Shown one piece after another: positions 54,481 to 63,020 of a stretch of DNA of 64,000 nucleotides (positions are counted from its first letter, which is position 1; the number at the start of each line of letters is the position of its first letter). Source of the DNA: Ktedonobacter racemifer DSM 44963. GTDB taxonomy: Bacteria; Chloroflexota; Ktedonobacteria; Ktedonobacterales; Ktedonobacteraceae. A program made the position numbers and the translations under genes. Where the stretch lies: NCBI RefSeq assembly GCF_000178855.1, contig NZ_ADVG01000004.1, positions 372,001 through 436,000 of the forward strand. Direction: 5' to 3'. The notes under the pieces are model-generated. The model made no database searches, was not told the DNA's origin, and saw only the letters and a program-made list of their open reading frames with translations.

Positions 54481-54672
54481 GTGTTCCTCCCTTTGCCCAA
54501 TGGTGAATTGATATAATTGCCCGTTGAGTACTAGTCCTACAGAAGCCATAGAAATTGTCAAGACCCCTGTGGATCGGTTTGAAGAAACCCCATCCAATTG
54601 GGGAGACAACAATTCGCTGCTAGCGCTTGAAGATCTCTGAAGCGCCTGAATGGAGCCTTGTGGGGGGTGGGG

Positions 54673-54720
54673 CCAGCGGGCTAACCCCAACAATTTATAC
54701 AGTTGGGGTTAGCCCGCTGG
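54673..54720. terminator. 19-bp perfect hairpin at the 3' end of the IS110 gene
   Basis: CCAGCGGGCTAACCCCAAC (54673-54691) and its inverse (54702-54720) around a 10-base loop, overlapping the stop codon of the adjacent IS110 gene (54709). It could block readthrough into the element or act as an end structure. Confidence 0.55.
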
Positions 54721-55959
54721 TCCTGGTGCCACCCTGGTGGGATCATACTCCTCTCCCGTCCGGAGCAAAGAAGCCGCAACGAGCAGCATTTTGCGCATAA
54801 CAGCCATCAGGGCAGTCATTTCCCCCACACCTCGCGCCAGGAGCCGATGATAGTAGCTGCCAAAGGCCGAACCTGGGAGCCAGGTGCAACGCATGGCAGC
54901 CATATAGAGCATGCGCCGAACCAATCCGCTGCCTCGCTTAGACAGTTTGGCTTTGCCCTGCCATTTCCCGCTCTGTTTGATTTCGATATCCATGCCCGCA
55001 TAGGCGACCACCTGGTCCAAGCGCTGAAAACGGGCGACCTCTCCCAATTCGGCGAGCAAGACGGCCACCGTCTGTTGCCCAAATTCAGGGATCGCTTGGA
55101 GCCGCTTGGCTTCTGGATCATCGGAAAGCAACCGTTCAATCTGGGCATCAATTTGCTCCAGATGGACCTGAGTGGAACGGAGTTGCTCGCACCAAATTTG
55201 CAGGCTCAGTTCGCGCGCCTCCACTGCAAGCCCACTGCTCACCGACTGGTGGGCTACATCCACTAACCGTTGCGCCGTCTCACGCCCATAGTTGTGGGGA
55301 GCCGTTGCATGCAAGATAGCCGCAATGGCATCCACTCCTGCGGCGCGGATTGTTCTTGCGCTGGGATACGCCTGGAGCACCGCAGTAGCAGTCATGCGGC
55401 AGGGATCGGCAAAGACCTGGGTGAACTCGGGAAAGAGGACCACCAGCAGCCCCTGGATCTCGTTCTTGTCACGAGCGATCTCATCGCTCAGTCGGGTATG
55501 CAAGCGGACCAATTCGCGATAACTGGCAATATGTTGCGTGGGAACATACCCTACTCGCGCCTCTCCGCTGAGCAAGACGCGCGCAATGGTGGCCGCGTCC
55601 AAACGATCGGTCTTGGCGCGCAAGCCACGTTGTTTGGCGAATTCATGCGTTTGTCGAGGATGTAACAAGCAGAGGTGATACCCCTGCTGCTGGAGAAAGT
55701 GAAAGAGATTCTCCCCATACCGCGAGGTCGCCTCCAGGCCAACCACGATGCGCGATGGATCTCTCTCCAAACGGGCGAGCTGGGCCTGGAGTTGATGAAA
55801 CCCTGAGGCCGCATTGGCGAAGCCACGCGGTTTGATAACCACCTGCTTCTGGGGAGTGAGAACGGTAAAGCAGCAAGCTTCACTGCCCAGATCAATCCCG
55901 ACAACATACGAAAAAGATGACGGGTCAAGCACGACCGAAGTTGCTGGGTCGGCCATCAC
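54709..55959 (-). CDS. IS110-family transposase (apparently intact)
   Basis: The 416-residue protein has the DEDD set: VVGIDLGSEACCFTVL (Asp), VGLEATSRYGENLFHF (Glu), RAKTDRLDAATIARVL (Asp, Asp), and a C-terminal domain with IPEFGQQTVAVLLAELGEVA, VVAYAGMDIEIKQSGKWQGK and SKRGSGLVRRMLYMAAMRCT (Ser). There is no internal stop or shift. IS110 enzymes are guided by a bridge RNA encoded in the non-coding upstream end; about 300 bp of structured sequence upstream (55960-56260) is a candidate. The element is likely mobile. Confidence 0.88.
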   Translation of the reverse strand: MMADPATSVVLDPSSFSYVVGIDLGSEACCFTVLTPQKQVVIKPRGFANAASGFHQLQAQLARLERDPSRIVVGLEATSRYGENLFHFLQQQGYHLCLLHPRQTHEFAKQRGLRAKTDRLDAATIARVLLSGEARVGYVPTQHIASYRELVRLHTRLSDEIARDKNEIQGLLVVLFPEFTQVFADPCRMTATAVLQAYPSARTIRAAGVDAIAAILHATAPHNYGRETAQRLVDVAHQSVSSGLAVEARELSLQIWCEQLRSTQVHLEQIDAQIERLLSDDPEAKRLQAIPEFGQQTVAVLLAELGEVARFQRLDQVVAYAGMDIEIKQSGKWQGKAKLSKRGSGLVRRMLYMAAMRCTWLPGSAFGSYYHRLLARGVGEMTALMAVMRKMLLVAASLLRTGEEYDPTRVAPGPAG

Positions 55960-56278
55960 ACACCTGCTTTCTTCTCGACCAGTCCCTGTCCCGTTCGTGT
56001 TCCTTGTTGGCTAGTGGGATACCCTCCCACGCAGAGCAACCGTGAACTCACGTTGGATCGGCAGTCCGGCGCTTCTCACGGGAGAACGCGCTGCTGCACC
56101 AAGCCCAATCGACCTTTCTCGCTCTGGCAGGCGGGGAGCCGTCTGTAGGAGGCGGTCACTCTCTACGAGAGACAGTCGAGGCCGCATGTTGTAACGATGG
56201 CTCTCCCACTGGTGTTTCCAGTCTCGCAGATTCCCTGGCTGTCAACAAGTCCTCTGCTCGACACCAATTAGTATATGA
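55960..56278. other. Upstream non-coding end of the intact IS110 element
   Basis: No gene. GC-rich with several short inverted repeats. In IS110/IS621 elements this side encodes the bridge RNA that specifies donor and target; the exact element boundary and RNA were not mapped. Confidence 0.35.
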
Positions 56279-56314
56279 GTTGTAGATATTTGGACAGTTG
56301 TAGATATTTGGAAG
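56279..56314 (+). repeat. Tandem 18-bp repeat
   Basis: AGTTGTAGATATTTGGAC is followed directly by AGTTGTAGATATTTGGAA. Too short and isolated to assign a role. Confidence 0.7.
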
Positions 56315-56553
56315 GAAGAAGACCTAAAGAGATACCCTCTTTCTGTTCTCTGTTCAGCTTCAGCGACGGCACAGTTCTTATCACATCTGAAAAAGTCCAA
56401 GCTCTGCATTTGAGTGCATTTGCTTCGCGGTAATCCGTCCCTTTCTCCATCTCCCTGCCGTCAAAGTGCATAAGCTCTACGACTTTTAAAAGTGTTTCCA
56501 GTAGCATATAATTGTCATTGAGAGATCAACAACCATGAGGAAGATATCGTGTG

Positions 56554-59223
56554 ATGCTCAAGAACACCCTGCTCGCAAGCAAATTGTATGTGCCGCCCCT
56601 TCGGGCCAAACTCGTACCGCGTCCGCATGTGGTTGATTTGCTTGAGCAGGGAACTCGGCGGTCACTCACGTTGATATCCGCTCCTGCTGGTTCGGGGAAG
56701 ACCACGATCGTGAGTTCCTGGCTCCGCGAGAGCAGAGTCATGGCTGCCTGGGTCTCGCTCGATGCCCATGATAACGACCTACATCGCTTCTGGATGTATG
56801 TCCTGGCTGCATTGGATGAGCTCCATCCAGGCACCCTCACACATGCGCAGGAATTGCTCAAAACTGCCCGTACTCGTCAATCTCCTCCCATCGAGGAGAT
56901 TGTTACCGCCGTCATCAATAACCTCATTCATCTTGATGATGATGTGGTGCTCATCCTGGATGATTATCACGAAATCATTACCCCCGCCATTCATACCTCT
57001 CTGGCATATCTCGTTGAGCATCTTCCGATGCGGTTGCATCTCTTCATTGTGACGCGGCGCGATCCGCCTTTCTCGCTTGCACGTTTACGAGCCAGCGATC
57101 AATTGGAGGAGATCCGCACCGCCGATCTGCGCTTTTCCCCTGAAGAAGCGGAACTCTTCTTCAGGAAGGTGATGGATATGCACCTGAGCCCTGACGAGGT
57201 TGCTGTGCTGGAAGCACGTACCGAAGGGTGGGTCGCTGGTCTCCAGCTTGCTGGTCTCTCGATGCAGCGCCATGCTGATCGATTGAGCTTTCTTAACGCT
57301 TTTACGGGGAGCCACCACACGCTGGTGACGTATCTCGCGGAAGAAATCCTGCACAAGCAACCCGCGCGGGTCCAGCAGTTTTTGCTGCGCACCTCGCTGC
57401 TTGGCCGCTTGAACGCGTCCCTCTGTCAGGCGGTCACAGAAGATGCAGAGAGCCAAGCCTTGCTCGCTCATCTGGAGCAGTCCAACCTGTTCATCGTTCC
57501 CCTGAATGAAGAGCACACCTGGTATCGATATCACCAACTCTTCGCCGATTTCCTACGGACCTGTTTGCAGCAAAGCCAGCCTGACCACATCACGACACTG
57601 CATCAGCGAGCCTCAGACTGGTATGAGCGTCATGGTTACTTTGAAGAAGCGATGCACCATCTGCTGCTAGCGCAGGATTTTATGCAAGCGACGCGATTGC
57701 TTGAGCAGAACAGCCAGGAAATGATGAAGCGTGGGGAGTTTGCCATCCTTCATCGCTGGATCGTATGCCTGCCTGGTGCATTGGTGCGGAGCAATCCCAG
57801 GCTGCTCATTATCCATGCCAAAGTGCTGGCTTTCCTGGGGAATATTGAGGAGGCTGAGGCGCGTCTCCAGGAACTTGAAGCATGTGTGCGCAATGAGCAC
57901 ACTCCCACAGAGATGGCTTGTAATTGTGAAACCATGAGAGGCGAAACGCTGGTTGTGCGTGCTTTCATCGCCACCCAACAACAGAACTTCCCGCGGGTTC
58001 GAGAGCTCGCGCGCCGCGCGCTGGAGTATCTGCCCACCAGCGATGTGTTGATGCGCAGCCTCATCTCCCTTTGTCTGGGCATTGCCTTTCGCTTCCAAAA
58101 TGGCCTGGCCGCGCGCAAGGCTTTGGAGCAAGCGATCCGTGACGCCGAGAGTCCCCATGTCAGCTTGCTCAGTCTGGAGCATCTGGGCTACCAATTGCAA
58201 GAGCAGGGACAACTGCATCAAGCCCTGGAGATTTATCAGCAGGCATTGCGTCTTCAGCCAGAGGGGAAAATGACTGCGTCGATGTGGATGGCGTATCTGG
58301 GTATCGCGAATGTGCACCTTGAATGGAATGAACTGGAGCACGCTGAACAGGCTCTTCTCCAGGCCCTGAAATTAGGCAAAGAGAGAGATGTCCCCGCTGC
58401 ATTTCTTGAGATCACCGTCCTTTTGGCTCTCATCAAACAGGCTCAGGAGCAGATCGATGAAAGCCTTGCTTTGTTGCGGCGAGAAGAGATGGTTGGCCAT
58501 CAGAAACAATTTGCGCCAGCAATCCAGGTCACGAGAGCCTATCAGGCTCTGCTTGAAGTCAGGCGCGGACATGTCCAGGCAGCGATACCGTGGATGCGGG
58601 ATTTTGAGCAGCAAACGGTTTCGTACCCTCTGACCAGCAGAAATGAGCGAGAGTATCATATCCTGGCTCGCGTGCAACTGGCGGCAGGAAACGACGCAGA
58701 AGCGGAGCGCGTCCTGGCTCAGATGTTGACGCTGGCGGAAGAAGAAGGCCGCATGCGAGCGGTCATCAAGACGAAGGTGCTTCAGGCCCTGGTGTTTCAG
58801 GCGAAAGGAGCCACTGAGCGCGCCATGAGTACCATCATCCAGGCACTTGTGCTTGCTGAACCGGAAGGCTATGTGTTCACGTTCACGGAGGAAGGGGCAG
58901 AGATGGCACGTTTGCTCAAAGCAGTACACGCGGCCCAACGCACAGGATCGCTCGCGCTTCGCCTTGCGCCAGAGTATCTCCAACGGTTACTGGATGCCTG
59001 CGCTGAACGTAGAACCTCGTCAAGCTCGCATATCCTCTTGAGTGAGCGTGAACGAGAGATCGTGCGCCTCCTTGCTTCAGGGTTGTCAAATCAAGAGATA
59101 GCGGATCACCTGGTCATTGCCATGAGCACGGTCAAATGGCATGTCAGACAGATTTTTAACAAACTGGGCGTCAATAGCCGCACGCAGGCGATTGCCCAGG
59201 CCAGAGAACTGAACGTGCTTTGA
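56554..59223 (+). CDS. MalT-like LuxR-family transcriptional regulator (second)
   Basis: This 889-residue protein starts at ATG 56554 (GTG 56551 possible) after GAGGAAG. It has Walker A APAGSGKT (about 43-50), Walker B VLILDDYHE (about 130-138), a winged-helix and TPR-like region with repeated A/L-rich helices, and a C-terminal LuxR HTH (LSEREREIVRLLASGLSNQE then IADHLVIAMSTVKWHVRQIF). Unlike the 812 gene it lacks the integrase-like N-terminal domain. It probably responds to a small-molecule inducer. The target genes may include the following cluster (inference). Confidence 0.85.
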   Translation: MLKNTLLASKLYVPPLRAKLVPRPHVVDLLEQGTRRSLTLISAPAGSGKTTIVSSWLRESRVMAAWVSLDAHDNDLHRFWMYVLAALDELHPGTLTHAQELLKTARTRQSPPIEEIVTAVINNLIHLDDDVVLILDDYHEIITPAIHTSLAYLVEHLPMRLHLFIVTRRDPPFSLARLRASDQLEEIRTADLRFSPEEAELFFRKVMDMHLSPDEVAVLEARTEGWVAGLQLAGLSMQRHADRLSFLNAFTGSHHTLVTYLAEEILHKQPARVQQFLLRTSLLGRLNASLCQAVTEDAESQALLAHLEQSNLFIVPLNEEHTWYRYHQLFADFLRTCLQQSQPDHITTLHQRASDWYERHGYFEEAMHHLLLAQDFMQATRLLEQNSQEMMKRGEFAILHRWIVCLPGALVRSNPRLLIIHAKVLAFLGNIEEAEARLQELEACVRNEHTPTEMACNCETMRGETLVVRAFIATQQQNFPRVRELARRALEYLPTSDVLMRSLISLCLGIAFRFQNGLAARKALEQAIRDAESPHVSLLSLEHLGYQLQEQGQLHQALEIYQQALRLQPEGKMTASMWMAYLGIANVHLEWNELEHAEQALLQALKLGKERDVPAAFLEITVLLALIKQAQEQIDESLALLRREEMVGHQKQFAPAIQVTRAYQALLEVRRGHVQAAIPWMRDFEQQTVSYPLTSRNEREYHILARVQLAAGNDAEAERVLAQMLTLAEEEGRMRAVIKTKVLQALVFQAKGATERAMSTIIQALVLAEPEGYVFTFTEEGAEMARLLKAVHAAQRTGSLALRLAPEYLQRLLDACAERRTSSSSHILLSEREREIVRLLASGLSNQEIADHLVIAMSTVKWHVRQIFNKLGVNSRTQAIAQARELNVL

Positions 59224-59252
59224 TCTGATCGCGGTGAACCTGCTTGCCAAAA

Positions 59253-59286
59253 AAGAGCAACTGTCTCCCAGCGTGACGTTGCTCTT
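59253..59286 (+). terminator. Weak hairpin after the second MalT gene
   Basis: AAGAGCAAC (59253-59261) pairs with GTTGCTCTT (59278-59286), 30 bp after the stop. There is only a short T tail. Confidence 0.4.
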
Positions 59287-59436
59287 CTCGATGCCTCAAC
59301 GTGTTCTCCGCAAGAGCGATGGTTAACGGTTCGGCCCCGCTGTCGTTCGGGGCTTCTGGCGGTGTCGGAGAAAGAGGCCATATCCTTCACGCGTCGCTGC
59401 CACCAGCACAAAACAACCAAAGATGAGTTGCAAGAA

Positions 59437-60331
59437 CTAGTCATTCATCAGCAAGGCCATCCAGATACCAATGGCGGCCCCAAAAAACGCTCCGATGCCC
59501 ATGATACTCCCAGCGCGAAGTGAGGCTGTTTGCTGGCGCAGGTGCATGAATGAGCCAACAAGGGTATTCGGGATCATCACCAGGAGCGAAGTCCCCGCCG
59601 CAGTATGCTGGTTCACTCCAAAGATCAAGACAAGAGCCGGGATGGTGAGTATTCCCCCTCCCATCCCCATACTACTCGACCAGGCTCCAATGAGCACTCC
59701 GAGCAGAAAGGCCAGAAGAACTACCAGGATGGGATCAGTGAGGGAGGGTCCTGGGAACAGAGATGGGGTCTGGCTTCTGGAAAAGACCGCGTTGAGGAGC
59801 ATTTGGGCACCAGTGACGAGGAGCACTCCCAGGAAAAGCAGGCGAAGCAGTCGCTCGGGAAGACGCGCCGTGAGGCGCGCTCCAAGTGGCGCCCCGATGA
59901 GACCTCCGCACAAAAGACCGCGTTGAGGAGCATTTGGGCACCAGTGACGAGGAGCACTCCCAGGAAAAGCAGGCGAAGCAGTCGCTCGGGAAGACGCGCC
60001 GTGAGGCGCGCTCCAAGTGGCGCCCCGATGAGACCTCCGCACATCAGAGCGATGCCAGTGCGCAGATCCATGGTCTCTCCGCGCCAGCTATACATCCCGC
60101 CCCGATCACCGCAATTACCGCATTGACCAGTGTAGATGTCCCATGGATGCGAGCACGAGACAGGGTCGCCGTGTGATCCAGCGCGGGAATCGTCACGATA
60201 CCTCCTCCTCCACCAATCAAGCCACCAACGATTCCTCCAGCCAGGCCAATGAGTCCATGTATCCATGGGGAAGGAATGGATTCTTGCGGGGGACTGGAAA
60301 TGGGCTTCTCTTCGCGTGTTGCAGAGGTCAT
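59437..60331 (-). pseudogene. TauE/SafE-family permease broken by a 131-bp tandem duplication
   Basis: The start MTSATREEKPISSPPQESIP (60331) leads to GLIGLAGGIVGGLIGGGGGI and VTIPAL, typical of sulfite/anion exporter TauE/SafE proteins with Gly-rich membrane helices. Around 60100 one G appears inserted. A 131-bp segment at 59781-59911 is repeated at 59912-60042. Its length is not a multiple of three, so it shifts the frame. In the remaining frame the protein resumes LCGGLIGAPLGARLTARLPE and ends at LLMND (59437). Without the duplication the gene would encode a normal exporter. Confidence 0.8.
59781..60042. repeat. 131-bp tandem duplication in the TauE-like gene
   Basis: 59781-59911 is repeated exactly at 59912-60042 (from AAAAGACCGCGTTGAGG to CCTCCGCAC). 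The copies are identical as far as can be read, implying a very recent event or an assembly artefact. Confidence 0.85.
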
Positions 60332-60433
60332 AGTGCGCTCCTTCTCTCTTTACCGGAGATGTGTGTTTCCTTTTGTATTGCTCAGAAGATCTAGGTTCAG
60401 ATGCCTGAGATCATAGCGCAGCGCCCTGCACCC

Positions 60434-60493
60434 ATCACCCGTCTAAAGGAGGGCTTTCTTTCCTCTTCAACTCCCCTCCTTTAGATGGGTGAT
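60434..60493. other. 20-bp inverted repeat between divergent genes
   Basis: ATCACCCGTCTAAAGGAGGG (60434-60453) pairs with 60474-60493 with one G-U position, loop 20 bases. It lies between the TauE-like start (60331) and the hydrolase start (60575), so it could be an operator region or a transposon scar. Confidence 0.45.
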
Positions 60494-60574
60494 CCTCTGC
60501 GAGACAACTGGTACCGTATGGCCCATACAAACAGAGCCTTCAGGAAGAATTGCAGCAACAAAGGAGAACGTTCG

Positions 60575-61375
60575 ATGCCATTTGTTACAATTCCAGATGG
60601 AACACGCCTCTATTATGAAGAATCCGGTACAGGTGAGCCGCTTTTGCTGGTCAGCGGCCAGGGGTTGGACCATACCTCCTGGGACGGTATTCGCGACGAT
60701 TTCACCGACCGCTACCGGGTGATTGTCTTTGATCACCGTGGAACTGGCCAAAGCGATCAACCCACTGCGCCGCCCTATTCGACACGTGGATTTGCGCAAG
60801 ATGCAATCGCGCTGCTTGATCATCTTGGAATTGCACGTGTGCATGTGTATGGGTACTCAATGGGTGGGCGTGTCAGCCAATGGCTCGGTATTGATCATGG
60901 GCAACGCGTTGGTGCGCTGGTGCTGGGTGCCACCACGCCTGGTTCGGCCCATGGGGTTCCTCGCAGCGCGGAGGTCAACGCCTTGTGGACCAACCCGCTA
61001 ACCGATCCGCAAGAGGCTCTTGAAAAGATAGGCGCGCTCTTTTATTCACCTGGCTGGATCGCATCACACCTGGAAGTGGTGAAGGCTGCGTTGCAGAGTC
61101 CTCCTCTTCCTGAGTATGTACGCCGACTGCATTATCAGGCGAGCGAAGGACATGATGCCTGGGATCTTTTGCCCACCATTAGCGCACCGACGCTGGTCCT
61201 CCACGGGAGCGAGGATCGGATGAACCCTCCAGCGAACGCCCACCTGCTGGCCAAGCGCATTCCAGGCGCAGAACTGTCTCTGATCGAAGGAGCACGACAT
61301 GGGTATCTGATCGAGTTTCGCGAAGAGGCCAGCCGCATCGTCAAAGCGTTTCTAGCACATCACCCATTGTCATAA
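60575..61375 (+). CDS. Alpha/beta-fold hydrolase
   Basis: The 266-residue protein starts at 60575 with AAAGGAGAACG upstream. Nucleophile elbow GYSMGG (about 97-102), oxyanion region SGQGLDHTSW, Asp of SEDRMNPP and catalytic His in GARHGYLIEF mark an alpha/beta hydrolase of the 3-oxoadipate enol-lactonase / chloroperoxidase-like group (VFDHRGTGQSD). The substrate is unknown. It is first in a plus-strand cluster with a PPOX-type gene and a dehydrogenase. Confidence 0.85.
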   Translation: MPFVTIPDGTRLYYEESGTGEPLLLVSGQGLDHTSWDGIRDDFTDRYRVIVFDHRGTGQSDQPTAPPYSTRGFAQDAIALLDHLGIARVHVYGYSMGGRVSQWLGIDHGQRVGALVLGATTPGSAHGVPRSAEVNALWTNPLTDPQEALEKIGALFYSPGWIASHLEVVKAALQSPPLPEYVRRLHYQASEGHDAWDLLPTISAPTLVLHGSEDRMNPPANAHLLAKRIPGAELSLIEGARHGYLIEFREEASRIVKAFLAHHPLS

Positions 61376-61414
61376 GCATTAAAAGAGCCAGTAAGAAAGG
61401 TGAAGGAGATTTTT

Positions 61415-61827
61415 ATGCCGACAGCAGTTGTATCTGACAGGGCACAGGCGTTTCTCAAAGAGAAACATATTACCGTTTTAAGCACTTCAGCAAGGACGGA
61501 AGTATGCATTTGACACCGATGTGGTACCTGTTTGACGATGACGGCAGGATTATCCTGAATAGCCAGGAACATCTTCAAAAAGTGAAGAACATTCGCCGTA
61601 ACCCACATGCTTCCATCTGCATTGTGGAAGGAACGCGCTATATAAGTATTACGGGGAGCATCAAGCTTATCGATGAGCAAGCAAGCGTGCGTCGGGATTT
61701 TGAGCGGCTCGTCGAGCACTACATCGAAGACGAAGCAACCAGGGAGCAATATACAGCAACATTTGCGGAATGACCGCGTGTCGCCCTTCATTTCACAGGT
61801 GAGAAAAATACCGAAATGTTTTTGTAG
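61415..61827 (+). pseudogene. PPOX-class F420/FMN-dependent oxidoreductase, frameshifted
   Basis: The first frame, behind AAGGAGATTTTT, starts MPTAVVSDRAQAFLKEKHIT and breaks after about 25 codons. The next frame reads SKDGSMHLTPMWYLFDDDGR and VKNIRRNPHASICIVEGTRY, the flavin-reductase-like split barrel of PPOX-type enzymes. After TFAE another shift yields RVALHFTGEKNTEMF. Two frameshifts in about 410 bp make it dead, or indicate sequencing errors. Confidence 0.7.
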
Positions 61828-61854
61828 TTTGCTTGAAAGGAAAGAGAGTATGCG

Positions 61855-62871
61855 ATGAAGAGTTACCATACAAATAAAGGTGGAGGTTTAGACAGCCTGA
61901 CCGTGAAAGAGCACGACATTCCGACTCCCGGCCCACACGAAGTGGTGGTGCGGGTCAGGGCCAGCGCGCTCAATTATCGAGATCTCGCGATCTTATGGGG
62001 AACGTACCCTCTCCCAATCAAACCGGACGGCATTCCATTGGCTGATGGGGCAGGCGAAGTAATCGCCATAGGGACAGACGTTACTCGGGCGAAACCAGGA
62101 GACCGGGTGGCGGCAACCCCTCTTCCGCAGTGGATTGACGAGCCTTTCTTCCCAGGATTGGACTCGGCGGCACAGATTGGCGGTTCGCTGGACGGACTCT
62201 TGACAGAATATGCCCTGTTGCATGAAGAGTGGCTTGTCCACATTCCTGATCACCTTTCCTTTGAAGAAGCCGCAGCATTGCCTACTGCTGGGGTTACTGC
62301 CTGGAATGCACTCACAGGTGCCCGACCGCTCCAGGCTGGCGAAACGATGTTGATCCTGGGATCGGGGAGTGTTTCTCTCTTCGCGCTTCAGTTCGCCAAG
62401 CACCTCGGTGCGCGCGTTATTGCAACCACGTCGAGCGAGGAGAAAGCCCAACAGCTTCATACGCTTGGGGCAGATAAGGTGATTAACTACCGAACGACGC
62501 CCAACTGGCATGAAACGGTGCGTGAACTGACCAGTGGACGAGGTGTCGATGTAGTCGTTGAGTCCACGAACCCTGGCACGCTTGAGCAGTCAATCAAGGC
62601 GACCGCAGTTTCAGGACAGGTTGTCCTGGTTGGATGGCTTCCCAGTGACGTATCAACCATTGACATCGGAAGCTTTTTCTTCGGTCTTGTCGCGCTGTGG
62701 CCCATCTTCGGCGGGAGTCGCGTCCAATTTCACGCCATGAACCGCGCCGTAGCCCAGAGTCGGCTTAGGCCAGCCATTGATCGCGTGTTTCCTTTCGAGG
62801 ACGCAAAAGCAGCCTACCGTTACTACGAAGAAGCTCAGCCTTTCGGAAAGGTGATCATCAGTCACAATTGA
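61855..62871 (+). CDS. Zinc-free NAD(P)-dependent alcohol dehydrogenase / quinone oxidoreductase-like (MDR)
   Basis: This 338-residue protein starts behind GAAAGGAAAGAGAG. GroES-like N-terminus: ALNYRDLAILWGTYPLPIKP, GIPLADGAGEVIAIGTDVTR and KPGDRVAATPLPQW; Rossmann part: ALPTAGVTAWNALTGARPLQ, GETMLILGSGSVSLFALQFA and ATTSSEEKAQQLHTLGADKV. The metal-binding Cys/His set of zinc alcohol dehydrogenases is absent (NYRD replaces the usual Cys), so it is a QOR-type reductase. The cluster (hydrolase, flavoprotein, reductase) suggests xenobiotic carbonyl handling. That is inference. Confidence 0.85.
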   Translation: MKSYHTNKGGGLDSLTVKEHDIPTPGPHEVVVRVRASALNYRDLAILWGTYPLPIKPDGIPLADGAGEVIAIGTDVTRAKPGDRVAATPLPQWIDEPFFPGLDSAAQIGGSLDGLLTEYALLHEEWLVHIPDHLSFEEAAALPTAGVTAWNALTGARPLQAGETMLILGSGSVSLFALQFAKHLGARVIATTSSEEKAQQLHTLGADKVINYRTTPNWHETVRELTSGRGVDVVVESTNPGTLEQSIKATAVSGQVVLVGWLPSDVSTIDIGSFFFGLVALWPIFGGSRVQFHAMNRAVAQSRLRPAIDRVFPFEDAKAAYRYYEEAQPFGKVIISHN

Positions 62872-62892
62872 GCACCGATCCATTGGAGGCGC

Positions 62893-62925
62893 AATCGTGC
62901 CGGTCCCGATAGGACCGGCACGATT
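62893..62925 (+). terminator. Terminator hairpin after the dehydrogenase
   Basis: Perfect 14-base arms (62893-62906, 62912-62925) around a 5-base loop, 21 bp after the stop, followed by CTTGT. Ends the plus-strand cluster. Confidence 0.7.
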
Positions 62926-63020
62926 CTTGTATGTTGATGCTTTCGTCCTTTCTTATCACCTGTATTGTTCTAGAGAGTTCTCATATGAGAGAGAAAATGA
63001 GAACACAAGGAGAATCCTCT

